In this document: piece by piece, positions 6,283 to 13,504 of the stretch
Layout: each line of letters starts with the position of its first letter
How positions within the stretch are numbered: position 1 is the first letter of the stretch
From: Devosia sp.
GTDB lineage: Bacteria; Pseudomonadota; Alphaproteobacteria; Rhizobiales; Devosiaceae
Assembly (NCBI GenBank): GCA_011322005.1
Contig: DROE01000238.1
Coordinates: 1 to 14,373 of the forward strand
Length of the DNA: 14,373 nucleotides
Direction: 5' to 3'
The notes under the pieces: generated by a model
Told to the model about the DNA's origin: nothing
What the model saw: the letters and a program-made list of their open reading frames with translations, nothing else
Databases searched by the model: none
Position numbers and translations under genes: made by a program

Positions 6283-6972
6283 ATGACAAAAATATCAAAA
6301 TCAACCCGGCGAAAATTCATCGTGGGGAGTGCCGGAGTTGCAGGGAGTTTGGCCTTGTCCATGCCTGCAATTGCCGCGCCTACGCGCCAGGAAAACGAAA
6401 GCGAAATCTACGCCAAAATGTATGGTGCGATGCCGAATGAAAAGTTTCCCATTCCGGCAGCGGATCTTCGCGGACTGGACCCTGCCTATTACCGGCGTAT
6501 CGGTGAATATAAAACAGACGAGCGCCCCGGTACTGTAATTGTGGATACCGAGCAGAAAGTTACGTTTCTTGTTTTGCCTGAGGGCAAGGCTATTCGGTAC
6601 GGCGTTGGTATTGGCAGGGCCGGGTTCGGCTGGGCCGGACGCGGAATAATTCAGTTCAAGCGCGCCTGGCCGACCTGGACGCCGCCTTCCGAGATGATAG
6701 AACGCCAGCCAGAGCTTGAACCCTATCGCAACGGCATGGCACCGGGTCTGGATAACCCCCTTGGAGCGCGCGCGCTTTATATTTTCCAGAATGGCCGCGA
6801 CACGCTGTATCGTCTGCACGGAACCAGTGACCCGATGTCCATCGGCAAGGCGGTTTCCAGCGGGTGCGTACGCTTCCTCAATCAGGACATTATCGACCTT
6901 TACAACCGCGTGCCTGACCGTACTCCTATTCTGGTGACCGGGGATGCCAGTGCAGTGCATGTGCACAGCTAG
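6283..6972 (+). CDS. Tat-exported L,D-transpeptidase (YkuD domain)
   Basis: From the ATG at 6283 this 229-residue protein begins with a twin-arginine signal (TRRKFIV at 8-14), a hydrophobic stretch to about 28, and a likely cleavage after AIAA. The YkuD catalytic domain covers about 82-218. The conserved HGT (His179-Gly-Thr) and SSGCVR with the nucleophile Cys195 form the active site. Enzymes of this family make 3-3 peptidoglycan cross-links or attach proteins to peptidoglycan in the periplasm, and such Tat-type YkuD proteins are frequent in Hyphomicrobiales. An in-frame ATG at 6202 would add 27 residues ahead of the signal, so 6283 is preferred, with AGAGG about 12 bases upstream. It stands alone and is closed by a strong terminator. 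No link to sulfur metabolism is evident. Confidence 0.9.
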   Translation: MTKISKSTRRKFIVGSAGVAGSLALSMPAIAAPTRQENESEIYAKMYGAMPNEKFPIPAADLRGLDPAYYRRIGEYKTDERPGTVIVDTEQKVTFLVLPEGKAIRYGVGIGRAGFGWAGRGIIQFKRAWPTWTPPSEMIERQPELEPYRNGMAPGLDNPLGARALYIFQNGRDTLYRLHGTSDPMSIGKAVSSGCVRFLNQDIIDLYNRVPDRTPILVTGDASAVHVHS

Positions 6973-7015
6973 AACCTGAACCAAAGCGGCCCGGAAAGCC
7001 GCTCATCTTTCAAAG

Positions 7016-7047
7016 AAGGCCCGGATGCCAATGTCCGGGCCTTTTTT
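7016..7047 (+). terminator. intrinsic terminator after the L,D-transpeptidase gene
   Basis: The perfect arms GGCCCGGA (7018-7025) and TCCGGGCC (7034-7041) enclose an eight-base loop and are followed by six T's (7042-7047). Two flanking A's can pair with the first T's. This is a textbook rho-independent terminator separating the transpeptidase gene from soeA. A smaller hairpin, AGCGGC/GCCGCT (6985-6990 with 6998-7003), lies just before it without a T tract. Confidence 0.88.
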
Positions 7048-7140
7048 GTGTCTGCCTGCGTTTTTCCGGGCGATAAAACCGGCAAGGAAATTCGGTTCGG
7101 CAATTCACATTCCCAAAATTTCATATATAAGCGACAGGAC

Positions 7141-7173
7141 GCGGGCGAACGGGGGGATATCTTGTTCGCCCGC
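7141..7173 (+). promoter_or_regulatory. perfect 10-bp inverted repeat in the soeA leader
   Basis: GCGGGCGAAC (7141-7150) and GTTCGCCCGC (7164-7173) are perfect reverse complements around a 13-base G-rich loop, ending 56 bases before the soeA start. No T tract follows on the plus strand, so it is not a terminator. An AT-rich TATATAAG stretch (7124-7131) ten bases upstream could be a -10 element, although no good -35 is seen. In RNA the repeat would form a stable 5'-leader hairpin. As DNA it could be an operator. Confidence 0.45.
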
Positions 7174-7229
7174 AAAAACGGGGCACCAGGAACAATTCGT
7201 CCAATATTTTTTCGCGGGGCAGAATCAGC

Positions 7230-10067
7230 ATGACACCAACAGGCCAACCAAATCTGGATGTTTCGCCGAGGGTGTCTGAGGAAATCCGCAAGACCACCTG
7301 TTACATGTGCGCCTGCCGGTGCGGCATCAATGTGCACATGCAGGATGGCAAGGTAAAATATATCGAGGGCAATAAAGACCACCCGGTAAACAAGGGCGTT
7401 TTGTGCGCCAAGGGTTCGGCGGGGATCATGCAGCACTATTCCCCAGCACGGCTCAGGGCTCCCATGAAGCGGGTGGGGGAGCGGGGCTCAGGGGAATTTG
7501 AGGAAATTTCCTGGGAAGAGGCTTTTGAAATTGCCATCGGCTGGCTGGCTCCTCTGCGCGAAAAGTCACCGGAAAAGATGGCGTTTTTTACCGGGCGCGA
7601 CCAAAGCCAATCGCTGACCGGCTGGTGGGCGCAGGCCTATGGCACGCCCAATTATGCGGCTCACGGGGGGTTTTGTTCGGTCAACATGGCCACCGCCGGC
7701 ATTTATACAATGGGCGGTGCCTTCTGGGAGTTTGGTTCTCCCGACTGGGAGCGCACCAAGCTGTTCATGATTTTTGGCGTGGCCGAGGACCATGATTCCA
7801 ACCCGATAAAAATGGGGCTGGGTCGCCTGAAAGAACGGGGAGCCAAAATCATCGGGGTCAATCCTGTGCGCTCCGGCTACAACGCCGTTGCCGACGAATG
7901 GGTGGGGATTACGCCGGGCACCGATGGTCTGTTCATTCTGGCGCTCATCCATGAGTTGCTCAAGGCAGGCAAGGTCGATCTCAATTATCTGATGCGTTAC
8001 ACCAATGCGCCGTTTCTGGTGAACGGGGACGAAAACTCTCCCGAATACGGCCTTTTCCTGCGCGACAAGCAAGACAAACCGGTTGTGCTGGACCGCAAAA
8101 CCGGCAAGCCGGTGGCCTTTGACAAGCCGGGCATCAGGGCAGACATGGCGGGAACACATAAGGTCAAGGGGGTCACGCATCGCCCGGGGTTCCAGCTTCT
8201 TGCCGAAAAATATCTCACGGATGAACATAGCCCTGAAGCGGTTGCCGAACGCTGCGGCATCGAGGCCAAAACCATTCGGCGCATTGCCGCCGAGCTGGCC
8301 CATGTGGCCTTTGAAGAGGAAATTGTCATTAAGCGCCCATGGACCGACTGGAAGGGCGAAAAACACGAGAAGATGGTCGGGCGGCCGGTATCCTTCCATG
8401 CCATGCGGGGGATTTCGGCCCATTCCAACGGTTTTCAGACCTGCCGGGCGCTGCATGTGCTCCAGATATTGCTGGGCTCGGTGGAGGTTCCGGGCGGATT
8501 CCGGTTCAAGCCCACCTATCCCAAGCCGGTCGAGGCACATCCCAAACCCCATTGCAAGGTCACACCCGGCGCACCGCTGGATGGCCCGCATCTGGGCTAT
8601 GTGCGCGGGCCCGAAGACCTGTGTCTATCCCAGAGCGGGGAAGCGGCGCGCATCGACAAGGCCTTTACCTGGGAAAACCCCATGTCGGCCCACGGGCTGA
8701 TGCATATGGTGATTTCCAATGCCCATGCCGGGGACCCCTATAAAATCGACACCCTGTTCATGTACATGGCCAACATGAGCTGGAACTCGTCCATGAACTC
8801 TTCAAAAGTCATGGAGATGCTCACCGACAAGGACGAGAACGGGGAATATGTCATCCCGCGCATCATCTATTCGGACGCCTATTCCTCCGAGATGGTGGCC
8901 TTTTCCGACCTCATTCTGCCCGATACCACCTATCTGGAGCGCCACGACTGCATTTCCCTGCTCGACCGGCCAATCTGTGAGGCCGATGCGCTGGCTGACG
9001 CTATTCGCTGGCCGGTGGTCGAGCCGGACAGGGATGTCAGGTGCTTCCAGTCGGTTCTCATCGAACTGGGTGCGCGGCTTGGCCTGCCCGGCATGGTCAA
9101 TGAGGACGGCAGTGCCAAATACAAGGATTATGCGGACTATATCCAGAACCATGAGCGCCGCCCCGGTGTCGGACCGCTGGCCGGTTTTCGCGGCAAGGAT
9201 GGCAAAAGTAGCGGGCGCGGGGAACCCAACCCCAACCAGATTGATGCCTATATCAAAAACGGCGGTTTCTGGATTGAGCATATCCCCGAAGAAGCGGCGT
9301 TCTTCAAGCCGTGGAACAGTGCCTATCAGGACTGGGCGGTGGAGCGCGGTCTTTATGACAGCCCGCAGCCCTATGTATTCCAGCTCTATGTTGAGCCGTT
9401 GCGCAAGTTCCAGCTGGCGGCGGAGGGGCACGGCAAAATTCAGCCGCCCGAACATTTGCGCCAACAGGTCAAAGAAGCCATGGAGCCGCTGCCCGTCTGG
9501 TGGGCGCCGTTCGAAGAAGATGCGGTGGACACCGAAGAGTTCCCCCTGCACGCTCTCACTCAGCGCCCGGCGGCCATGTATCATTCGTGGGGTTCGCAAA
9601 ACGCCTGGTTGCGCCAGATTCACGGCACCAACCCGCTTTTTGTTTCGGGCGAGATTTTTTCTGAACACGGGTTCAAAGAGGGCGACTGGGCCTGGCTCAC
9701 TTCGCGCCACGGCAAAATCAAGGTTCCGGTGGTCAAGATGGAGGCACTGAATGCCAAGACCGTGTGGACCTGGAACGCCATCGGCAAGCGGGCGGGAGCC
9801 TGGGCGCTGGACGAAAAAGCACCTGAAGCGCAAAAGGGCTTTTTGCTCAATCACCTGATTTCAGAATTGCTGCCGCCGCGCGAAAACGGCATGCGCTGGA
9901 GCAATTCGGATCCGATTACCGGTCAGGCGGCTTGGTTTGACCTTCGGGTGAAAATTCAAAGGGCCGAGGCAGGGAGTGGTGTTTCCCAACCCCACATGGA
10001 GCCCCAGAAATCCCCGGTGCCTCCCGCACCGCAAAACGTCACCTACGGGGAGGAGTTCAAAAAATGA
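7230..10067 (+). CDS. soeA: SoeA, molybdopterin subunit of cytoplasmic sulfite dehydrogenase (quinone)
   Basis: This 945-residue member of the DMSO-reductase superfamily binds a [4Fe-4S] cluster through Cys24, Cys27, Cys31 and Cys59. The Mo-bisMGD domain follows, with Cys149 in HGGFCSVN as the likely molybdenum ligand. The dinucleotide-binding domain at the end runs from about residue 770 onward (LHALTQRP to about 890). Length and layout match SoeA, which oxidises sulfite to sulfate. There is no twin-arginine signal, so the catalytic site faces the cytoplasm, which is where sHdr is expected to release sulfite. It overlaps soeB by ATGA. A GGGG stretch lies about ten bases before the ATG. PsrA/PhsA polysulfide or thiosulfate reductases are relatives, but those are normally Tat-exported and have a different gene set. 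The assignment is further supported by the DmsC-type membrane subunit and the sHdr genes nearby. Confidence 0.88.
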   Translation: MTPTGQPNLDVSPRVSEEIRKTTCYMCACRCGINVHMQDGKVKYIEGNKDHPVNKGVLCAKGSAGIMQHYSPARLRAPMKRVGERGSGEFEEISWEEAFEIAIGWLAPLREKSPEKMAFFTGRDQSQSLTGWWAQAYGTPNYAAHGGFCSVNMATAGIYTMGGAFWEFGSPDWERTKLFMIFGVAEDHDSNPIKMGLGRLKERGAKIIGVNPVRSGYNAVADEWVGITPGTDGLFILALIHELLKAGKVDLNYLMRYTNAPFLVNGDENSPEYGLFLRDKQDKPVVLDRKTGKPVAFDKPGIRADMAGTHKVKGVTHRPGFQLLAEKYLTDEHSPEAVAERCGIEAKTIRRIAAELAHVAFEEEIVIKRPWTDWKGEKHEKMVGRPVSFHAMRGISAHSNGFQTCRALHVLQILLGSVEVPGGFRFKPTYPKPVEAHPKPHCKVTPGAPLDGPHLGYVRGPEDLCLSQSGEAARIDKAFTWENPMSAHGLMHMVISNAHAGDPYKIDTLFMYMANMSWNSSMNSSKVMEMLTDKDENGEYVIPRIIYSDAYSSEMVAFSDLILPDTTYLERHDCISLLDRPICEADALADAIRWPVVEPDRDVRCFQSVLIELGARLGLPGMVNEDGSAKYKDYADYIQNHERRPGVGPLAGFRGKDGKSSGRGEPNPNQIDAYIKNGGFWIEHIPEEAAFFKPWNSAYQDWAVERGLYDSPQPYVFQLYVEPLRKFQLAAEGHGKIQPPEHLRQQVKEAMEPLPVWWAPFEEDAVDTEEFPLHALTQRPAAMYHSWGSQNAWLRQIHGTNPLFVSGEIFSEHGFKEGDWAWLTSRHGKIKVPVVKMEALNAKTVWTWNAIGKRAGAWALDEKAPEAQKGFLLNHLISELLPPRENGMRWSNSDPITGQAAWFDLRVKIQRAEAGSGVSQPHMEPQKSPVPPAPQNVTYGEEFKK

Positions 10068-10819
10068 CAAGCCTGCCCAAGAGCACGGATAAAAAGCTGG
10101 GTCTGGCCATCGACCTTGATACCTGTGTGGGGTGCCATGCCTGCGTCATCAGTTGCAAGGAGTGGAACACTTCAAACTATGGCAGCCCGCTTTCGGACAT
10201 GGATGCCTATGGCGCTCAGCCCAGCGGCACCTTCCTCAACCGGGTCCATACCTATGAGGTCAAGACGCTGGAGCGGGCGGCCCAGGTGGTGCATTTCCCC
10301 AAATCCTGCCTGCATTGCGAGGACGCGCCGTGTGTCACCGTCTGCCCCACGGGAGCCAGTTACAAGAGAAGCGAAGACGGCATCGTGCTGGTCAATGAGG
10401 ACGATTGCATGGGCTGCGGGCTTTGTGCCTGGGCCTGCCCTTACGGGGCCCGCGAGATGGACGTAGCCGAAGGGGTGATGAAAAAGTGCACTCTTTGCGT
10501 TGACCGCATCTACAATGATAATATCCCCGAGGAGGACCGGGTGCCCTCGTGCGTGCGCACCTGTCCCGCCGGGGCCCGCCATTTTGGCGATTTTGCCGAC
10601 CCTGAAAGCAATGTCTCAATTTTGAGCGCTGAGCGGGGCGGTTTTGCCCTGATGGCGGAACAGGGAACCAATCCGGTCAACCGTTATCTGCCACCCCGGT
10701 CCAAAGCCGATATTTCCGGCAACGACCAGATTGAGCTTCCTGCCCCGGCTCTTGAAGCGGAAACCGGGGGCGCCAAGGGTTTTTTGAGCTGGCTTGACAA
10801 AGCACTGGAGAAAATCTGA
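10064..10819 (+). CDS. soeB: SoeB, four-cluster ferredoxin-like subunit of sulfite dehydrogenase
   Basis: This 251-residue electron-transfer subunit has all sixteen cysteines for four [4Fe-4S] clusters: 21/24/27/31, 82/85/90/94, 115/118/121/125 and 142/145/163/167. The arrangement is that of DmsB/PsrB/SoeB proteins. It carries electrons from the molybdenum subunit SoeA to the membrane subunit SoeC. The start lies in the soeA stop (ATGA) and the stop is shared with soeC (TGATG), so the three are probably made in fixed ratio. There is no signal peptide, consistent with a cytoplasmic complex. The C-terminal tail after about residue 200 is variable and not needed for the clusters. Confidence 0.9.
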   Translation: MTSLPKSTDKKLGLAIDLDTCVGCHACVISCKEWNTSNYGSPLSDMDAYGAQPSGTFLNRVHTYEVKTLERAAQVVHFPKSCLHCEDAPCVTVCPTGASYKRSEDGIVLVNEDDCMGCGLCAWACPYGAREMDVAEGVMKKCTLCVDRIYNDNIPEEDRVPSCVRTCPAGARHFGDFADPESNVSILSAERGGFALMAEQGTNPVNRYLPPRSKADISGNDQIELPAPALEAETGGAKGFLSWLDKALEKI

Positions 10820-11694
10820 TGCACCCCGCTCCTTCAGTCATCATATTTACCGCTCTGTCGGGCCTTGGTTTTGGCCTGATGGGCTGGCTTGGCGTTGGCC
10901 TGCCTGCTGTTTCCGGCTGGTCGGCATTTGCCTTGTTTTTTGTTGCCTATGGGCTGGCGGTGGGCGGCCTTGTCGCTTCGACCTTTCACCTGGGAAATCC
11001 GAAACGGGCGATAAAAGCCTTTTCCCAGTGGCGCTCAAGCTGGCTCAGCCGCGAGGGCATTCTGGCTATTGTCTCGCTGCTGGTGATGGCTGTTTACGCC
11101 ATTGGCCTGATTTTTCTCAATCAGCGCTGGCAGATTGTGGGCTGGGCGGGTGCTGTGCTCTCGCTTGGAACCGTTTTTACCACCTCGATGATTTATGCGC
11201 AGATGAAAACCGTGCCGCGCTGGAACACGCCGCTGACCCCGGCACTGTTCTTTCTTTACGCCCTTGCCGGAGGGGCCCTGCTTGCGGGCCAGACAAGTGC
11301 TGCGGTGTTGCTTTTGATTGTGCTGAGCATTGTTCAGGTGGTGGCCTGGACGCTGGGAGAAGAGAGCTTCTCCCGTGCCGGGCACACGATTGAAACGGCG
11401 ACCGGCCTTGGCAATCTGGGCCGGGTGCGCCTGCTCGAAAGTCCGCACTCAAGCCCGAATTATCTTCTCAAGGAAATGGTCTATGTGGTGGGACGAAAAC
11501 ATGTAGATAAGCTGCGCGTAATCGCCATTTTTCTGATGGGACTGGTGCCGGTGGCCATAATTGTGCTTTTGCCAAACAATCAGTTTATGGCCGCAGCTGC
11601 CGTGATTTCCCACATCATCGGACTGTTTGCCTCGCGCTGGCTGTTTTTTGCCCAGGCCGAACACGTGGTGGGGCTTTATTATGGTAAAAGGTGA
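10819..11694 (+). CDS. soeC: SoeC, DmsC-type membrane anchor of sulfite dehydrogenase
   Basis: This 291-residue hydrophobic protein has about eight membrane helices (roughly 7-27, 33-55, 80-100, 105-125, 136-158, 160-177, 235-255, 260-283). It carries the DmsC-type segment HLGNPKRAIKAFSQWRSSWLSREG at about 57-80, named here by its ends HLGNP and WLSREG. It anchors SoeAB to the cytoplasmic membrane and passes electrons to quinone. DmsC-type rather than NrfD-type anchoring is what SoeABC of sulfur oxidisers has. The gene starts at the soeB stop (TGATG) and closes the operon. No clear terminator follows. Confidence 0.88.
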   Translation: MHPAPSVIIFTALSGLGFGLMGWLGVGLPAVSGWSAFALFFVAYGLAVGGLVASTFHLGNPKRAIKAFSQWRSSWLSREGILAIVSLLVMAVYAIGLIFLNQRWQIVGWAGAVLSLGTVFTTSMIYAQMKTVPRWNTPLTPALFFLYALAGGALLAGQTSAAVLLLIVLSIVQVVAWTLGEESFSRAGHTIETATGLGNLGRVRLLESPHSSPNYLLKEMVYVVGRKHVDKLRVIAIFLMGLVPVAIIVLLPNNQFMAAAAVISHIIGLFASRWLFFAQAEHVVGLYYGKR

Positions 11695-11739
11695 GGGAGT
11701 GAAGAGGGGCGTGCAGATGCCTTTTTTGGAGCAGACACG

Positions 11740-11770
11740 CCGCGCGTGCCTTGCTGGTTGGGACGCGCGG
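11740..11770. repeat. 8-bp inverted repeat downstream of soeC
   Basis: CCGCGCGT (11740-11747) and ACGCGCGG (11763-11770) are perfect reverse complements around a 15-base loop, 46 bases after the soeC stop. Neither strand has a T tract next to it, so an intrinsic terminator is not supported. It could be a 3'-end stabilising hairpin for soeABC mRNA. The rest of 11695-11830 shows nothing else I can name. Confidence 0.35.
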
Positions 11771-11830
11771 ACCATTCACCGGGTACTCCACAGGAGTGGG
11801 CGCGAGGCGAATTGGGGCGAGATATAATAG

Positions 11831-11906
11831 TGGTGCCGCTTACGTGACTCGAACACGTGACCCCATCATTACGAATGATGTGCTCTACCAACTGAGCTAA
11901 AGCGGC
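11831..11906 (-). tRNA. tRNA-Thr (anticodon CGT)
   Basis: The minus strand folds into a complete cloverleaf. The acceptor arms GCCGCTT and AAGCGGC pair perfectly, the D stem is GCTC/GAGC, and the anticodon stem CATCA/TGATG holds the loop TTCGTAA with anticodon CGT. The T arm is ACGTG-TTCGAGT-CACGT. The discriminator is A and the CCA end is encoded. The total is 76 bases. It reads ACG threonine codons. It sits between convergent soeC and co-directional hemY. The 110-base stretch between this tRNA and the hemY stop shows no other gene. Confidence 0.97.
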
Positions 11907-12016
11907 ACTCTTTGGCTCCGACCGTTCGGGCCGACAGCATCAAAAATTGACTGGCGTTTTTCTTAAAGAGAGAGGCGCGTGCGCGCAAGGACCTCAAAGG
12001 TAAAACATGAAACGCT

Positions 12017-13504
12017 CTAGTTGCCGGTGCTTTTCTGGCCGACGGCGGGGGCGGGTTCTGCCTCCGCCTCCGCTTTTACCCCCTCCTCGTCCTCTTCTTC
12101 CCGCTCTTGCCCGCCGGTCTCTTGGAGTGAGGCGGTGTCTGGGGGCAGAAGGGTGGCTTCTTCGGATATTGCCAAATCTTCGTCTTCAAAGCCGTTCAAT
12201 TCGGCATCGTCTGAGAGAGCAACAGCGTTGGTGGGCACTTTCCACTCAAACGCGTCCAGGGTTCCTGAAACCGGAGAAACCGGGGCCCATTCCTCAGCCG
12301 TGATGCCATCTGCGGTCCAGATGGGGTCGCGCGGGGCGGTCACCGCCCGGGCCAGCCATTGCCGGGCGCGGCCAAAATCATCGTTCTGGCCTTCCTCGAT
12401 GCGGGCCATGGCCACGCAGGTGGCCTGGGAGGGGTTGGCGGAGGCAAAATTGGCCAGGGCGTTGCGGGCAATGCTCCATTCCTGCGCTTCGATGGCAATC
12501 CGGGCCAGTACTATGGCCGACTGGGCATCGGGGGGGGGCGAGGGCACAAGTTCGCGCAGGCGTTTGAGGCGCTGGGTGGGGGAAATTCCGGGCTGGGCGT
12601 TGGCAAACAGGGTTGCCACATGGGGGTGGTGAGTGGCGCGCCACACCCGGCGCAACAGAGAAGTGCCTTTGCGGGTCTCCCCGCGCGAGGAATGAATGCG
12701 GGCGGCAATCAGGGCGGCGGGTACAAAATCGGGCTCCAGCTTCAGGGCTGTTCTGGTGTGCTCCAGAGCAATCAGAGGGTCGGTGTTTTCTGCATCGGCG
12801 GCAATGGCTGTGTGCAGCACCGCCTGTTTGCGTTTCTTTTGTGCCTTGCCGCTCCTTGAGGTGGCGGGGGCGGCCTCGACCATCTCCAGCCCTGCTGCCC
12901 AGTCGCCCCGGCGGACGATGTCATCAAAAACCGCTTCTCCGGCCCAGGTGAGCGCGGGGGCCAGCGCATGGGCCTTGTGGGCAAAAGTCAATGCCGCATC
13001 ATCCCGGTTCTGGGCCCGGGCCTGTTCGTAAAGTCCCGAAAGGGCGGCGAGCGCGGTTTTGGGGTTGTCGATAAGGGCGCGATAATGTTCGCGGGCGGCA
13101 CCCCACTGGCCAAGGGCCAGTTCGGCGCGGGCCTGCAACAGGTGAGCAGCGGCGTTTTTGGGCAGGCGGTTTCTGGCGTCCCGGGCCAGCTTGCGCGCCT
13201 TTTCAGCGTCCCCGGCCTGCAGGGCGATGAAGCCGTCCGAGAGGGCGTCGACGCCCTTGTCCCGGCTTTTGCGGGCGGCTCTTTTTGCCAGCATGCGCGG
13301 TGCTGAAAGCAGGCGGGAGAACAGGGTCCAAAGGAATATGGACGTGACCAGGGTGAGGACAAGGGCCACAGCGGTGACGCCGATACCCGGTTGCAGCCGA
13401 TAGCCGCCAACGTCAATCCGGATGGTGCCGGGGGTGGCAATCAGCCAGGCGATGGCAAGGGTCAGAACCAGGGAGAGGCCGATATAGACAACAAGTCTTA
13501 TCAC
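12017..13504 (-). CDS. hemY: HemY-like N-terminal membrane protein with TPR repeats
   Basis: This 495-residue protein has two N-terminal membrane helices (about 4-24 and 40-63), then the HemY_N region with ARKSRDKGVDALSDGFIALQAGD (named by its ends ARKSR and QAGD), then helical TPR-like repeats up to about 400. The acidic, low-complexity tail (about 455-495) is rich in Glu and Ala. This HemY family is linked to haem biosynthesis by gene context in proteobacteria. It is not the protoporphyrinogen oxidase also called HemY, and its biochemical role is not settled. The start is GTG at 13504, overlapping the stop of the upstream gene as GTGA with GCGAGG upstream, so the pair is probably coupled. 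Confidence 0.87.
   Translation of the reverse strand: MIRLVVYIGLSLVLTLAIAWLIATPGTIRIDVGGYRLQPGIGVTAVALVLTLVTSIFLWTLFSRLLSAPRMLAKRAARKSRDKGVDALSDGFIALQAGDAEKARKLARDARNRLPKNAAAHLLQARAELALGQWGAAREHYRALIDNPKTALAALSGLYEQARAQNRDDAALTFAHKAHALAPALTWAGEAVFDDIVRRGDWAAGLEMVEAAPATSRSGKAQKKRKQAVLHTAIAADAENTDPLIALEHTRTALKLEPDFVPAALIAARIHSSRGETRKGTSLLRRVWRATHHPHVATLFANAQPGISPTQRLKRLRELVPSPPPDAQSAIVLARIAIEAQEWSIARNALANFASANPSQATCVAMARIEEGQNDDFGRARQWLARAVTAPRDPIWTADGITAEEWAPVSPVSGTLDAFEWKVPTNAVALSDDAELNGFEDEDLAISEEATLLPPDTASLQETGGQEREEEDEEGVKAEAEAEPAPAVGQKSTGN

Noticed and set aside
8802..9854. A 350-codon minus-strand open frame inside soeA
   Set aside because: It is antisense to a well-supported molybdoenzyme gene, in GC-rich DNA where long antisense frames are common, and no motif is visible.
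7230..11694. Polysulfide/thiosulfate reductase or formate dehydrogenase as the identity of the three-subunit complex
   Set aside because: The large subunit lacks a Tat signal, the anchor is DmsC-like, and the sulfite-producing pathway lies next door, all of which favour SoeABC. A tree of the large subunit would confirm this.
11627..11827. A 66-codon plus-strand frame over the end of soeC and the gap beyond
   Set aside because: It mostly overlaps soeC in another frame, has no Shine-Dalgarno or recognisable sequence, and its composition is typical of a shadow frame.
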